Below, one piece after another: positions 1-8,526 of a stretch of DNA of 64,000 nucleotides. Where the stretch lies: contig NZ_BMTQ01000011.1 of NCBI RefSeq assembly GCF_014649755.1, positions 186,001 through 250,000 on the forward strand, read 5' to 3'. The DNA is from Streptomyces litmocidini (GTDB lineage Bacteria > Actinomycetota > Actinomycetes > Streptomycetales > Streptomycetaceae). A program made the translations under genes and the position numbers. The notes below the pieces were generated by a model that was not told where the DNA came from, did no database searches, and was given only the letters and a program-made list of their open reading frames with translations. How positions within the stretch are numbered: position 1 is the first letter of the stretch; each line of letters starts with the position of its first letter.

Positions 1-14
1 ATAGGCTTGCGGCT

Positions 15-746
15 GTGGCAGAAGGATCACGTCCCGAGACGGGCGCACAGGACGACCCGCGCGAGGCGGCGAACGACGGCGCGGGCGACGGCGCGACCGC
101 GCCCCGCGAGTACCGCATGGACGAACTCGCCGCCGCCGCCGGCATCACCGTGCGGACCCTGCGCTTCTACCGCGAGCGGGGCCTGATCCCGCCGCCCCGC
201 CGCGAGGGCCGGATCGCCTGGTACGACGACGACCACCTGGCCCGGCTGCGCACCATCGCCGCCCTCCTGGAGCGCGGCCACACCCTCAACGGCATCGCCG
301 ACCTCACCACCGCCTTCGAGAGCGGCCGGAACGTCCGCGAGGTCCTCGCCCTCCCCGCCCCCTCCGAGGAGGAACCGGTCCGCCTCACCCCCGAGGAACT
401 CGCCGACCACTTCGCCGGCGAGGTCACCGCCGAGAACCTCGCCGCCGCCCTCGACCTCGGCTACCTCGTCACCGACGGCGAGGAGATCATCCACATCAGC
501 CGCCGGCTGCTCGACGTCTCCGCCGCCCTGGTCCGGGAGGGCGTCCCGCTCGCCGAGGTCCTCAAGGCGGGCGCCCGCGTCCGCGAGCACGCCGACGCCC
601 TCGCCGCGCTCTTCACCGAACTCCTGCGCGCCCACACGGCCGAGGACGACCTGGGCAGGCTGCGCCCGCTCGCCAAGAGCGTGGTGGAGGCCGAACTGTC
701 GATGGCGCTCGACCGGCGGCTGAACCCCGGGAAACCGGGCTCATGA
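15..746 (+). CDS. MerR family transcriptional regulator
   Basis: DNA-binding regulator of the MerR family. The N-terminal winged helix-turn-helix is clear from about residue 34 (YRMDELAAAAGITVRTLRFY, then the RERGLIPPP turn typical of MerR wing 1). The rest is a helical effector or dimer region without the cysteine motifs of metal sensors, so the ligand is unknown. The GTG at 15 gives a 243-residue protein with an acidic, probably disordered 33-residue leader. ATG 117 would begin just before the HTH and is a plausible alternative. The gene stands alone and points towards the convergent exonuclease III gene. Confidence 0.85.
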   Translation: MAEGSRPETGAQDDPREAANDGAGDGATAPREYRMDELAAAAGITVRTLRFYRERGLIPPPRREGRIAWYDDDHLARLRTIAALLERGHTLNGIADLTTAFESGRNVREVLALPAPSEEEPVRLTPEELADHFAGEVTAENLAAALDLGYLVTDGEEIIHISRRLLDVSAALVREGVPLAEVLKAGARVREHADALAALFTELLRAHTAEDDLGRLRPLAKSVVEAELSMALDRRLNPGKPGS

Positions 747-1017
747 TCGCCTGACGGGTTCTTCGAGGGACCTTCACCACCTCCGCCCCACGGTCGCCGC
801 ACCCACCGGGGGACGGGAGGACCGAGGGGGACCGACCGGGCGCCGACGGCCGCCGCGGCGGCGGTCACGGCCTTCGCGCCGACCGGCCGCGGCGGGGGCG
901 GGGGCGGGGGCGACGGGGCCGGGAGGATCCCGACGGCCGGCGACCGCACCACGGGGAGCGGAGCCGGCGAGGGGACGGGCACCGCACCGCGCGGGAGGAA
1001 CCACGAGCGGGAGGGAA

Positions 1018-1821
1018 CTACCACTCGTAGACGGCGGTCACGGGCGCGTGGTCGCTCCACCGCTCCCCGTGGGTCGCGGCCCGCTCGACGTACGCCTTGA
1101 CGGCCTTGGCGGCGAGTCCGGGGGTGGCGATCTGGTAGTCGATGCGCCAGCCGGCGTCGTTGTCGAAGGCGCGCCCGCGGTAGGACCACCAGGAGTAGGG
1201 CCCCTCCTGCTCGGGGTGGAGCTCCCGCACGACGTCCACGTACCCCCCGTCCCCCTCGTCGAGGACCCGGGAGAGCCACTCCCTCTCCTCGGGCAGGAAA
1301 CCGGCGTTCTTCTTGTTGGCCTTCCAGTTCTTGAGGTCGGCCTCGCGGTGGGCGATGTTCCAGTCGCCGCAGACGACGACCTCGCGCCCGTCGGCGGCGG
1401 CGCGGGTCCTGAGGTCCTTCAGGTAGGGCAGGAACTCGCCCATGAACCGGTACTTCTCGTCCTGGCGCTCGGTGCCGACCTCGCCCGAGGGGAGATACAG
1501 ACTGGCGACGGTCACACCGGGCAGATCGGCCTCGACGTACCGGCCGCCGGCGTCGAACTCGGCGGACCCGAAGCCGACGCGCACGGCGTCGGGCTCGCGG
1601 CGCGTGTAGAGCGAGACCCCGGCGCGCCCCTTGGTGGCGGCGGGGGCGTGGACGGTGAACCAGCCCTCGGGGCTTCGCACCTCCTCGGGCAGCTGCGCCT
1701 CCTCGGCGCGCACCTCCTGGAGGCAGACGGCGTCGGCGGAGGTGCCGGCCAGCCACTCGACGAAGCCCTTCTTGGCGGCGGCGCGGAGGCCATTGACATT
1801 CACGGAGGTCACGGTGAGCAT
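1018..1821 (-). CDS. xth: Exodeoxyribonuclease III (AP endonuclease)
   Basis: Mg-dependent endonuclease/exonuclease/phosphatase-fold enzyme that cleaves 5' of abasic sites in base excision repair. The 267-residue protein matches the ExoIII family in length. It shows the N-terminal strand LTVTSVNVNGLRAA, the metal-binding Glu in CLQEVR (about residue 36), GDWNIAH with catalytic Asp/Asn, and the C-terminal SDHAPV with the catalytic His. ATG at 1821 is chosen because it opens the conserved MLTVTSVNVNG block; the longer open frame to 1917 runs into the divergent acetyltransferase. Only about 50 bases separate the two divergent starts, so their promoters must overlap. Confidence 0.93.
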   Translation of the reverse strand: MLTVTSVNVNGLRAAAKKGFVEWLAGTSADAVCLQEVRAEEAQLPEEVRSPEGWFTVHAPAATKGRAGVSLYTRREPDAVRVGFGSAEFDAGGRYVEADLPGVTVASLYLPSGEVGTERQDEKYRFMGEFLPYLKDLRTRAAADGREVVVCGDWNIAHREADLKNWKANKKNAGFLPEEREWLSRVLDEGDGGYVDVVRELHPEQEGPYSWWSYRGRAFDNDAGWRIDYQIATPGLAAKAVKAYVERAATHGERWSDHAPVTAVYEW

Positions 1822-1871
1822 CCCGGGAGAATACCGACACCCGGCAATCGCATACATGTACGATCCGCCGT

Positions 1872-2363
1872 ATGGACATCCGGCCCACGCCCTACGACCA
1901 CCCCGACGCCGTCGCACTCGACGCCGCGGTGCAGGCCGAGTACGCCGCCCGCTACGACGACGAGGGCGACGTCACACCGCTGGACGCCGGCATGTTCGTC
2001 CCGCCCCGGGGCCTCTACCTCCTCGCCTACGACCCCGGGGGCCGCCCGGTCGCCACCGGCGGCTGGCGCACCCAGGACGCGAACGACGAGGGCTACGCGG
2101 ACGGCGACGCCGAGCTCAAGCGCATGTACGTGATACCCGGGGCCCGCGGCCTGGGCCTGGCCCGCCGCATCCTCGCGGCCCTCGAAGCCGACGCCCGTGC
2201 CGCCGGCCGCGTCCGCATGGTCCTGGAGACGGGCGTCGCCCAGCCGGAGGCCATCGCCCTCTACACCTCGTCCGGCTACGAGCCCTGCGCCAAGTTCGGC
2301 CACTACCGCGACCACCCCACCAGCCGCTGCTTCGCGAAGCCCCTGACCCGAGGCCGCCCCTGA
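1872..2363 (+). CDS. GNAT family N-acetyltransferase
   Basis: Small acetyl-CoA-dependent acetyltransferase (163 residues, normal for the fold). The acetyl-CoA pyrophosphate loop is visible as RMYVIPGARGLGLARRIL around residues 80-97 (R/Q-x-x-G-x-G/A pattern), followed by the helix and the C-terminal LYTSSGYEPC strand where the fold closes. The substrate cannot be read from sequence. Divergent from the ExoIII gene and followed by a strong bidirectional hairpin. Confidence 0.85.
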   Translation: MDIRPTPYDHPDAVALDAAVQAEYAARYDDEGDVTPLDAGMFVPPRGLYLLAYDPGGRPVATGGWRTQDANDEGYADGDAELKRMYVIPGARGLGLARRILAALEADARAAGRVRMVLETGVAQPEAIALYTSSGYEPCAKFGHYRDHPTSRCFAKPLTRGRP

Positions 2364-2410
2364 CCCGCGCTCAACGGGCGCGGGCCCGCGCGCCGCACCC
2401 CGGAAAGCAG

Positions 2411-2444
2411 AGATCCCGCCCGATCTTGCGATCGGACGGGATCT
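2411..2444. terminator. Bidirectional hairpin terminator
   Basis: A 15-bp stem with one mismatch (arms 2411-2425 and 2430-2444) around a TTGC loop. It lies between the end of the acetyltransferase gene and the 3' end of the leftward tRNA-Ala gene, so it can serve both. Confidence 0.8.
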
Positions 2445-2453
2445 CCGTGTCTG

Positions 2454-2527
2454 TGGACCTGTGGGGATTTGAACCCCAGACCCCCTCGATGCGAACGAGG
2501 TGCGCTACCAGACTGCGCCACAGGCCC
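2454..2527 (-). tRNA. tRNA-Ala (anticodon CGC)
   Basis: 74-nt cloverleaf on the minus strand. The acceptor stem GGGCCTG pairs with CAGGTCC, the anticodon stem CCTCG/CGAGG encloses the loop TTCGCAT with anticodon CGC, and the T arm reads GGGGTTCAAATCCCC. CCA is not encoded. It reads codon GCG, heavily used in this genome. It sits downstream of, and codirectional with, sepX/glpR. Confidence 0.95.
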
Positions 2528-2621
2528 TTGCGACGTGTGAAACATTAGCATCCCGATCGGGAAGAACAAAAATCGCTTCCGCCCCAGGTCAGCCGGGGCC
2601 GTCGCGGGCCCCGGCCGGAGG

Positions 2622-3656
2622 TCATTCGTTGGCCGCCCGGGGGCGGTCGTCGTCGGCGTACTGGTCGAAGAGCGGGGTGCGGCCGTGGTCGCGGCCGCGG
2701 CGGGGCTGGGCGGTGCGCTGGCGGGGCGCCGGGGGCGGGGTGGGGGCCGGATCGGCCGCCGTGGAGGAGCGGGCCGCGCTCCAGGTCTCCGGGTCCGTGA
2801 TGTCGATGCCGCTCGTGGCGCGCGGGGCGACCGGGGCGGTGACGTACGTGGGGAGCGGCACCGGGACCGGGTCCCAGCTGTCGCCGCGGGCCGGCCCGCG
2901 GTCGCGCTGCTGGTCCACCCACTCCGCGTGGTCGGTCTGTTCGACCAGGGCGCGCCGGTCCGCCTCCTGCGGGGAGACCGCCGGGACCACCGGGGCCGGG
3001 TCGGCCTCCGGCTCCGGGGTCGGGGCCGGGCGGCGGCTCTCGCGCAGACGGGCAGCGGCCGCTTCGGCGCGGCGCCGGTCCATCACGTACACGAAGCGCC
3101 GTCGCTCCTGGATCCGCAGGTGGACGATGTACGCGCTGAGGAGCAGCGCCGGGACCGCCGGGGCCCACAGGAAGGCGACGCCGCCGACGGCCGCGACGAC
3201 CGCGCCGAGGGTGAAGGCGGCGAAGAGGAGCGTCGTGGTCCGGCGGCGCCGGGCGAGGACCTTGCCCCGGCGGGCGCGTTCGGCGGCGCCCGGGGCCGGG
3301 CGGGCCGGTGCGGTGCCGGGTGCCGGTTCCGGTCCGGGTTCCGGGAGTTCCAGGCGCGCTTCCGTCCTGGCCGCGGGCGCGGAGAAGGCCCGGACGTCGA
3401 CCGAGCTCAGATGCTCGGTCTCCGCGTCCGGGTCCACGTCGGGCGTCGGTCCCTCCGCCGTACGGTCCCGCTCCTTGAGCTCCTTGGCGTACCGGCGCTC
3501 CATGCCCGCCCGTCCGGAAAGCAGCCGGATGGCGGTGCTGAAGCGTTCCGTCGGACGGGCTTCGTTCAGCTCGTCCTGCCTGCGGAGCCACATCGGCACC
3601 AAGTAGGCGGCCCAGGCCCCGACGATGACTGCGTAGATGAGGCCGCTGCTGCTCAC
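2622..3656 (-). CDS. sepX: SepX/GlpR-type divisome membrane protein
   Basis: Actinobacteria-specific membrane protein of the SepX (Streptomyces)/GlpR (Corynebacterium) family. SepX supports FtsZ ring assembly and septation; GlpR is the membrane receptor for the gephyrin-like protein Glp. Residues 1-22 form an N-terminal transmembrane helix (SGLIYAVIVGAWAAYLVPMW) followed by the basic stretch RRQDELNEARPTERF. A further hydrophobic hairpin lies near residues 140-175 (TTTLLFAAFTLGAVVAAVGG and following). The remainder is a long Pro/Ala/Arg-rich, probably disordered tail. Identification rests on the N-terminal signature plus the genomic order: galU, glp, moaC, mog and rimJ lie just upstream on the same strand. 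Confidence 0.8.
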   Translation of the reverse strand: MSSSGLIYAVIVGAWAAYLVPMWLRRQDELNEARPTERFSTAIRLLSGRAGMERRYAKELKERDRTAEGPTPDVDPDAETEHLSSVDVRAFSAPAARTEARLELPEPGPEPAPGTAPARPAPGAAERARRGKVLARRRRTTTLLFAAFTLGAVVAAVGGVAFLWAPAVPALLLSAYIVHLRIQERRRFVYVMDRRRAEAAAARLRESRRPAPTPEPEADPAPVVPAVSPQEADRRALVEQTDHAEWVDQQRDRGPARGDSWDPVPVPLPTYVTAPVAPRATSGIDITDPETWSAARSSTAADPAPTPPPAPRQRTAQPRRGRDHGRTPLFDQYADDDRPRAANE

Positions 3657-3792
3657 GCCTCACACGGTAGAGGGGTTCCGCAACACGCATCGGCCAATTG
3701 GCCCGGTGTGTCGCACGATCTGGCTGATATCACTGAACTTTTTTGTGATTGTTCAGATCGATTGACGCCAACTGACGATTAAATTCGAACAC

Positions 3793-4404
3793 TTATTGCA
3801 TTCTTGCGTGGTGCCAGCGCCTCAAGAGCCCCTCCGGCACCTCCTCGGCCGTCAGCGCGAACACCAGATGATCCCGCCACGCCCCGTCGATGTGGAGATA
3901 GCGGGGCCGCAGCCCCTCCTCGCGGAAACCGAGCTTCTCCACCACCCGGCGCGAGGGCCCGTTCTCCGGACGGATGCACACCTCCATGCGGTGCAGCCCG
4001 ACCACGCGGAAGCAGTGGTCGACGGCGAGCGCCACCGCCGTCGGCATCACCCCGCGCCCGGCCACCTCGCTGTCCACCCAGTACCCCACGTGCCCCGAGC
4101 ACATCGAACCCCAGGTGATCCCGGCCACCGTCAACTGGCCGACGAGCCGCCCCCGGTACTCGATCACGAACGGCAGCATCCGGCCGGCGTTCGCCTCCGA
4201 CCGCAGATGGCGCACCATCTGACGGAACGTGGGCCGCTGCGCGACCGGAGCGCCCGGAGGCGCCGGCGGAACCGTCGCCTCCCAGGGCCGCAGCCACTCG
4301 CGGTTGCGCCGGTTCACCTCGCGCCAGGCCGCCTGGTCGCGCATCCTTATCGGTCGGAGCAGCACCTCGCCGTCGACGAGGACCACCGGCCAGGACGGGA
4401 TCAC
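3793..4404 (-). CDS. RimJ/RimL-type GNAT acetyltransferase
   Basis: Protein N-acetyltransferase-like enzyme of the RimJ/RimL clade (203 residues). It opens with the substrate strand LVDGEVLLRPIRMRDQAAW, has GHVGYWVDSEVAGRGVMPTA as the acetyl-CoA region (around residues 125-145), and ends with ENGPSRRVVEKLGFREEGL, the clade's typical C-terminal motif. The GTG start overlaps the stop of the upstream mog gene as GTGA, indicating translational coupling. Such a gene is conserved at this position between mog and sepX/glpR in actinomycetes (recalled, not searched), but its protein target is unknown. Confidence 0.85.
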   Translation of the reverse strand: MIPSWPVVLVDGEVLLRPIRMRDQAAWREVNRRNREWLRPWEATVPPAPPGAPVAQRPTFRQMVRHLRSEANAGRMLPFVIEYRGRLVGQLTVAGITWGSMCSGHVGYWVDSEVAGRGVMPTAVALAVDHCFRVVGLHRMEVCIRPENGPSRRVVEKLGFREEGLRPRYLHIDGAWRDHLVFALTAEEVPEGLLRRWHHARMQ

Positions 4405-4967
4405 GACGCTCTCGGATGGTCGCCGCCGCGGATCTGGTCGATGGCATGGCGCAGGAGCGGCTCCAGTACGGCGAGCCCGTCGCGCACCCCGCCCGGGGAC
4501 CCCGGCAGGTTCACGATCAGCGTGCCGCCCGCGACCCCGGCCAGACCGCGCGAGAGCGCCGCCGTCGGGACCTTCTCGCGGCCGTACGCGCGGATCGCCT
4601 CCGGAATGCCCGGGATCTCCCGCTCCAGCACCCGGCGGGTCGCCTCCGGGGTCTCGTCGGTGGGCGAGATGCCCGTGCCGCCGGTGGTGACGATCACGTC
4701 GTACCCGGCGGCCACCCCGGCGCGCAGGGCCTCCTCCACGGGCGCCCCGTCCGGGACGACCCGCGGGCCGTCCACGGCGAACCGCATCCGGGTCAGGCCC
4801 TCGGCGATCAGCGGACCGCCCTTGTCCTCGTACACCCCGGCCGAGGCCCGGTTGGAGGCGGTGACGACCAACGCGCGGTGGGCCGCCGCGGGAACCTCCT
4901 CGGGCCCGCCGGACGGCGCCCCGTGCTCGTGCTCGTGCGCTCCGGCCACCCGGCCCGCGCGCGTCAC
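4401..4967 (-). CDS. mog: MogA/MoaB family molybdenum cofactor protein
   Basis: Molybdopterin-binding protein of the MoaB/Mog family, which adenylylates molybdopterin before metal insertion. From about residue 30 it has the family hallmarks: ALVVTASNRASAGVYEDKGG, then VIVTTGGTGISPTDETPEATR (GGTG phosphate-binding loop and SPxDxTPEA motif), and LIVNLPGSPGGVRDGL near the end. The N-terminal 28 residues (His- and Glu-containing) are not conserved in the family, so translation might start later. The GTG start overlaps the moaC stop (GTGA), and its own stop overlaps the next gene. Confidence 0.9.
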   Translation of the reverse strand: MTRAGRVAGAHEHEHGAPSGGPEEVPAAAHRALVVTASNRASAGVYEDKGGPLIAEGLTRMRFAVDGPRVVPDGAPVEEALRAGVAAGYDVIVTTGGTGISPTDETPEATRRVLEREIPGIPEAIRAYGREKVPTAALSRGLAGVAGGTLIVNLPGSPGGVRDGLAVLEPLLRHAIDQIRGGDHPRAS

Positions 4968-5449
4968 GCCTCGGCCCTCGTCCAGTGGCCCGACTTGCCG
5001 CCCGTCTTCTCCTCCACCCGCACGTCGGAGATGACCGCGCCCTTGTCGACCGCCTTGACCATGTCGACCACGGTCAGGGCCGCCACCGAGACCGCCGTGA
5101 GGGCCTCCATCTCGACGCCCGTGCGGTCCGTGGTCCTCACCGTCGCCAGGATCTCGACCGCCTCGTCCGTGACCGCCAGGTCCAGCGTCACGCCCGAGAC
5201 GGCCAGCGGGTGGCAGAGCGGGATGAGGTCCGGGGTCTTCTTGGCGCCCATGATCCCGGCGATCCTGGCGGTGGCGAGCGCGTCGCCCTTCGGGACGCCC
5301 TCGCCGCGCAACAGCTCGATCACGCGCGGCGAGACGAGGACCCGGCCGCTGGCGCGGGCGGTGCGGGACGTGACGTCCTTCGCCGATACGTCGACCATGC
5401 GGGCCGCGCCCGCCTCGTCGATGTGGGTGAGACCTTGCTGCGTGCTCAT
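4964..5449 (-). CDS. moaC: Cyclic pyranopterin monophosphate synthase MoaC
   Basis: Makes cyclic pyranopterin monophosphate from the MoaA product in molybdenum cofactor synthesis. At 161 residues it is the usual length. Conserved blocks are MVDVSAKDVTSRTARASG at the N-terminus, KKTPDLIPLCHPL with the active-site His/Pro region, TGVEMEALTAVSVAALTVVDM, and the basic C-terminal VEEKTGGKSGHW. ATG 5449 is the family start; the longer open frame upstream is glp read in another frame. It is overlapped at its stop by mog and follows glp after 59 bases. Confidence 0.95.
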   Translation of the reverse strand: MSTQQGLTHIDEAGAARMVDVSAKDVTSRTARASGRVLVSPRVIELLRGEGVPKGDALATARIAGIMGAKKTPDLIPLCHPLAVSGVTLDLAVTDEAVEILATVRTTDRTGVEMEALTAVSVAALTVVDMVKAVDKGAVISDVRVEEKTGGKSGHWTRAEA

Positions 5450-5508
5450 GGCCGTGACACTCCCGGTCGCTGTGTGAAGGACGACACCGTACCCCCAGCG
5501 TCGCCCCC

Positions 5509-6918
5509 TCAGCCGAGGAGGACCACTTCCAGCTCGTCGCCCGGCTCCACGCCCTCCGTCTCCTCCGGGACCACGAGCAGGCAGTCCGCGTGCGCGAGGG
5601 CCGCGATCAGGTGGGAACCGGCACCGCCCACGGGTGTGACGGTGCCCGCCTCCCGGTCGTACCTGCCGCGCAGGAACTGGCGGCGGCCGGCCGGGGACGA
5701 CAGGGCCCGCTCCGCGTCGAGCACCGCCCGGACCCGCGGCCGGTGCAGGTCCTCCACGCCCATCAGCGCGCGGATCGCGGGGCGCACGAACAGCTCGAAG
5801 GAGACGTACGACGAGACCGGGTTCCCCGGGAGGGCGAGCAGCGGGATCTGTTCGGCGCCGATCGCGCCGAAGCCCTGCGGCTTGCCCGGCTGCATGGCCA
5901 GCTTGCGGAAGTCGACCTGCCCGTCGGCGGTCAGCGCCTCCTTCACCACGTCGTACGCGCCGACGCTCACCCCTCCGGTGGTCACGATCAGGTCGGCCCG
6001 GATGAGCTGGTCCTCGATGGTGGAGCGCAGCGACTCCGCGTCGTCGGCGACGGCCCCCACCCGGTAGGCCAGGGCGCCCGCGTCCCGGGCGGCGGCGGCG
6101 AGCGCGAAGCTGTTGGAGTCGTGGATCTGGCCCTCGCCCAGCGGCTCGCCGGGCTGGACGAGCTCGCTGCCGGTGGAGAGGACGACGACCCGGGGGCGGG
6201 GGCGGACCTTCACGGTGCCCCGGCCGATCGCGGCGAGCAGGCCGATCTGCGGTGGTCCGAGGACCGTGCCCGCCTCCAGGGCGAGCTCCCCGGCCCGTAC
6301 GTCGCTGCCCGCCCTGCGGACGTGGGCTCCGGCCTCGGCGGCCCGGTGGACCCTGACCTCGCCGCCGGCCCCCTCGGGGGCAGTGCTCGCGGCGGTCATG
6401 CCGGTGGCCGCGCCGCCGCCCGTGCCGCCGTCGGTCCACTCGACGGGGACGACGGCCTCGGCGCCGGGCGGCAGCGGGGCGCCGGTCATGATCCGGGCCG
6501 CCTGGCCGGGGCCGACCTCCGGCAGGCCGCCGGCGCCCGCGGCGACGTCGCCGATGACGGTGAGGACGGCGGGGAACTCCCCGGTGGCACCGGAGACGTC
6601 GGCGACCCGGACCGCGTACCCGTCCATGGAGCTGTTGTCGAAGGGGGGCAGTGCGACCGGCACCGTCACGTCCTCGACGAGGACGCAGCCCTGGGCGTCG
6701 AGGAGTTGCAGCTCGATCGGTTCGAGCGGGGCGACCGTCGCGAGGATGTCGGCGAGGTGCTCGTCCACCGACCACAGGCCGCGGGCCGGGCCCTCGCAGG
6801 GGTCCGCGGAGCCCTGCCCGTGGTCGTGCCCGTGGTGCCCGTCGCCGCCGTGGTGCCCGTCGTGGCCGTGGCCGTCGTGCTCGTCGTGGGACGGCGACGG
6901 TGCCTCGCTGCTGCTCAA
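5509..6918 (-). CDS. glp: Gephyrin-like MoeA paralogue (Glp)
   Basis: MoeA/gephyrin-fold protein. MoeA enzymes insert molybdate into adenylylated molybdopterin; the actinobacterial paralogue Glp instead links FtsZ to the membrane receptor GlpR/SepX. Visible motifs are LPPFDNSSMDGYAVR, RIMTGAPLPPGAEAVVPVE, the domain III loop TTGGVSVGAYDVVK, and LPGNPVSSYVSFELF. TTG at 6918 is proposed: a GAGGAG lies about 10 bases upstream, inside the galU stop region, and longer frames would overlap galU. Residues about 9-35 are an unusual His/Gly/Asp-rich tract. The locus (galU upstream, sepX/glpR downstream) favours Glp, but enzymatic MoeA activity cannot be excluded. Confidence 0.85.
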   Translation of the reverse strand: MSSSEAPSPSHDEHDGHGHDGHHGGDGHHGHDHGQGSADPCEGPARGLWSVDEHLADILATVAPLEPIELQLLDAQGCVLVEDVTVPVALPPFDNSSMDGYAVRVADVSGATGEFPAVLTVIGDVAAGAGGLPEVGPGQAARIMTGAPLPPGAEAVVPVEWTDGGTGGGAATGMTAASTAPEGAGGEVRVHRAAEAGAHVRRAGSDVRAGELALEAGTVLGPPQIGLLAAIGRGTVKVRPRPRVVVLSTGSELVQPGEPLGEGQIHDSNSFALAAAARDAGALAYRVGAVADDAESLRSTIEDQLIRADLIVTTGGVSVGAYDVVKEALTADGQVDFRKLAMQPGKPQGFGAIGAEQIPLLALPGNPVSSYVSFELFVRPAIRALMGVEDLHRPRVRAVLDAERALSSPAGRRQFLRGRYDREAGTVTPVGGAGSHLIAALAHADCLLVVPEETEGVEPGDELEVVLLG

Positions 6919-6922
6919 GGTG

Positions 6923-7834
6923 CTACATCTCCTCGCTGACGTATCTCCGGAGCCAGGCCCGGAAGTCCGGTCCCAGATCTTCACGTTCGCACGCGAGTCT
7001 GACAATGGCACGCAGATAGTCCCCGCGGTCGCCGGTGTCATAGCGGCGCCCCTTGAACACGACGCCGTGCACCGGGCCGCCGATCTTCTCGTCCGAGGCG
7101 AGTTTCTGGAGGGCGTCGGTCAGCTGGATCTCGCCGCCGCGGCCCGGCTCGGTCTCCCTGAGCGTCCCGAAGACGGCCGGATCCAGTACGTAACGGCCGA
7201 TGATCGCGTAATTGCTGGGCGCCTCGCCCGGGTCCGGCTTCTCGACCAGGTCCGTCACCTTCACGACGTCCGGGTCCGCGGTCGCCTCGACCGCCGCGCA
7301 GCCGTAGAGGTGGACCTGCGCGGGCTCGACCTCCATCAGGGCGATGACGCTGCCGCCCTCCCGCTCCTGGACCTCCACCATGCGCGCGAGCAGCGGGTCG
7401 CGCGGGTCGATCAGGTCGTCGCCGAGGAGCACCGCGAAGGGCTGGTCGCCGACGTGCGGGGCGGCGCAGAGCACGGCGTGGCCGAGGCCGCGCGGGGCGC
7501 CCTGGCGGACGTAGTGCATGGTGGCCAGGTCGCTGGACTCCTGGACCTTGGAGAGGCGTTCGTCGTCGCCCTTCCGGGTCAGAGCTTCCTCCAGCTCGTA
7601 GTTCCGGTCGAAGTGGTCCTCCAGGGGCCGCTTGTTCCGGCCGGTGATCATCAGAACGTCCGAGAGCCCGGCCGCGACGGCCTCCTCGACGACGTACTGG
7701 ATCGCCGGCTTGTCGACGACCGGCAGCATCTCCTTCGGCGTCGCCTTGGTCGCCGGGAGGAAGCGGGTGCCGAGACCGGCGGCCGGGATGACAGCCTTGC
7801 TGATCCGGCCGAGCCTGGGGAGCGACTGATTCAT
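6923..7834 (-). CDS. galU: UTP-glucose-1-phosphate uridylyltransferase
   Basis: Makes UDP-glucose from UTP and glucose-1-phosphate for envelope and exopolysaccharide precursors. The 303-residue protein carries the nucleotidyltransferase signature KAVIPAAGLGTRFLPATKA followed by PKEMLPVVDKPAIQYVVEEA at residues 13-46. Also present are FAVLLGDDLI and LVEKPDPGEAPSNYAIIGRY in the body. ATG 7834 has an AAGG element 8 bases upstream. It is the first gene of the galU-glp-moaC-mog-rimJ run and divergent from the 5-formyl-THF cyclo-ligase gene. The intervening 100 bases are AT-rich and presumably hold both promoters. Confidence 0.95.
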   Translation of the reverse strand: MNQSLPRLGRISKAVIPAAGLGTRFLPATKATPKEMLPVVDKPAIQYVVEEAVAAGLSDVLMITGRNKRPLEDHFDRNYELEEALTRKGDDERLSKVQESSDLATMHYVRQGAPRGLGHAVLCAAPHVGDQPFAVLLGDDLIDPRDPLLARMVEVQEREGGSVIALMEVEPAQVHLYGCAAVEATADPDVVKVTDLVEKPDPGEAPSNYAIIGRYVLDPAVFGTLRETEPGRGGEIQLTDALQKLASDEKIGGPVHGVVFKGRRYDTGDRGDYLRAIVRLACEREDLGPDFRAWLRRYVSEEM

Positions 7835-7938
7835 GCCGTGAACCTTAGTCGTTCGTAATGAGAAGAAGATGTGCCTTCGGTTAACTTCCTTCACATAAAG
7901 ACAGTTAAAAGAATTTCGTACCTGTACACGAGGCCGTC

Positions 7939-8526
7939 ATGACATCCGAGTTGTCCGAAAAGACCCTGCTGCGCAGCCGACTTCTGGCCGCCCGCGCCGC
8001 ACTGACCCCCGCGTTCCTCGCGGCCTCGGCCGAATCACTGGCCCGGCGGGGCATGGAGCTGACCGAACTCGCCGAGGCGGCCACCGTCGCCGCCTATGTG
8101 TCGGTGGGCCGCGAACCGGGCACGCGCGCGCTGCTCGACGCCCTCCACGCGCGCGGGGTGCGGGTCCTGCTCCCCGTCCTGCTGCCCGACAACGACCTGG
8201 ACTGGGCGGCGTACGAGGGACGCGGGGCCCTGGCGAAGGCCGGCCGCGGCCTCCTCGAACCGACCGGGCCCCGGCTCGGCCCCGAGGCGGTGTGCGCCGC
8301 CGACGCCGTGCTGCTGCCCGGTCTCGCCGTCGACGGGCGCGGGATGCGGCTCGGGCGGGGCGGCGGCTCGTACGACCGGGTCCTCGCCCGGCTCGCACGC
8401 GCGGGCGTGGATCCGGCCCTGGTGGTGCTCCTCTACGCCGACGAGGTGGTCGCCCGGGTCCCGGAGGAACCGCACGACCACCCCGTGCACGCGGTGGTGA
8501 CCCCGGAGGGGGTCACCCGCTTCTAG
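7939..8526 (+). CDS. 5-formyltetrahydrofolate cyclo-ligase
   Basis: Converts 5-formyl-THF to 5,10-methenyl-THF with ATP, clearing the inhibitory formyl-folate pool. 195 residues, normal for the family. The N-terminal basic helix KTLLRSRLLAARAALTP and the C-terminal ATP-binding motif RGMRLGRGGGSYDRVLAR are diagnostic. The last four bases overlap the end of the convergent penicillin acylase gene with no terminator between them. Confidence 0.92.
   Translation: MTSELSEKTLLRSRLLAARAALTPAFLAASAESLARRGMELTELAEAATVAAYVSVGREPGTRALLDALHARGVRVLLPVLLPDNDLDWAAYEGRGALAKAGRGLLEPTGPRLGPEAVCAADAVLLPGLAVDGRGMRLGRGGGSYDRVLARLARAGVDPALVVLLYADEVVARVPEEPHDHPVHAVVTPEGVTRF

Noticed and set aside
4401..6918. Molybdenum cofactor genes as part of the molybdoenzyme operon
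   Set aside because: They are more than 10 kb away and belong to the conserved glp-sepX division locus; moaA, moaE, moaD and mobA are not present.
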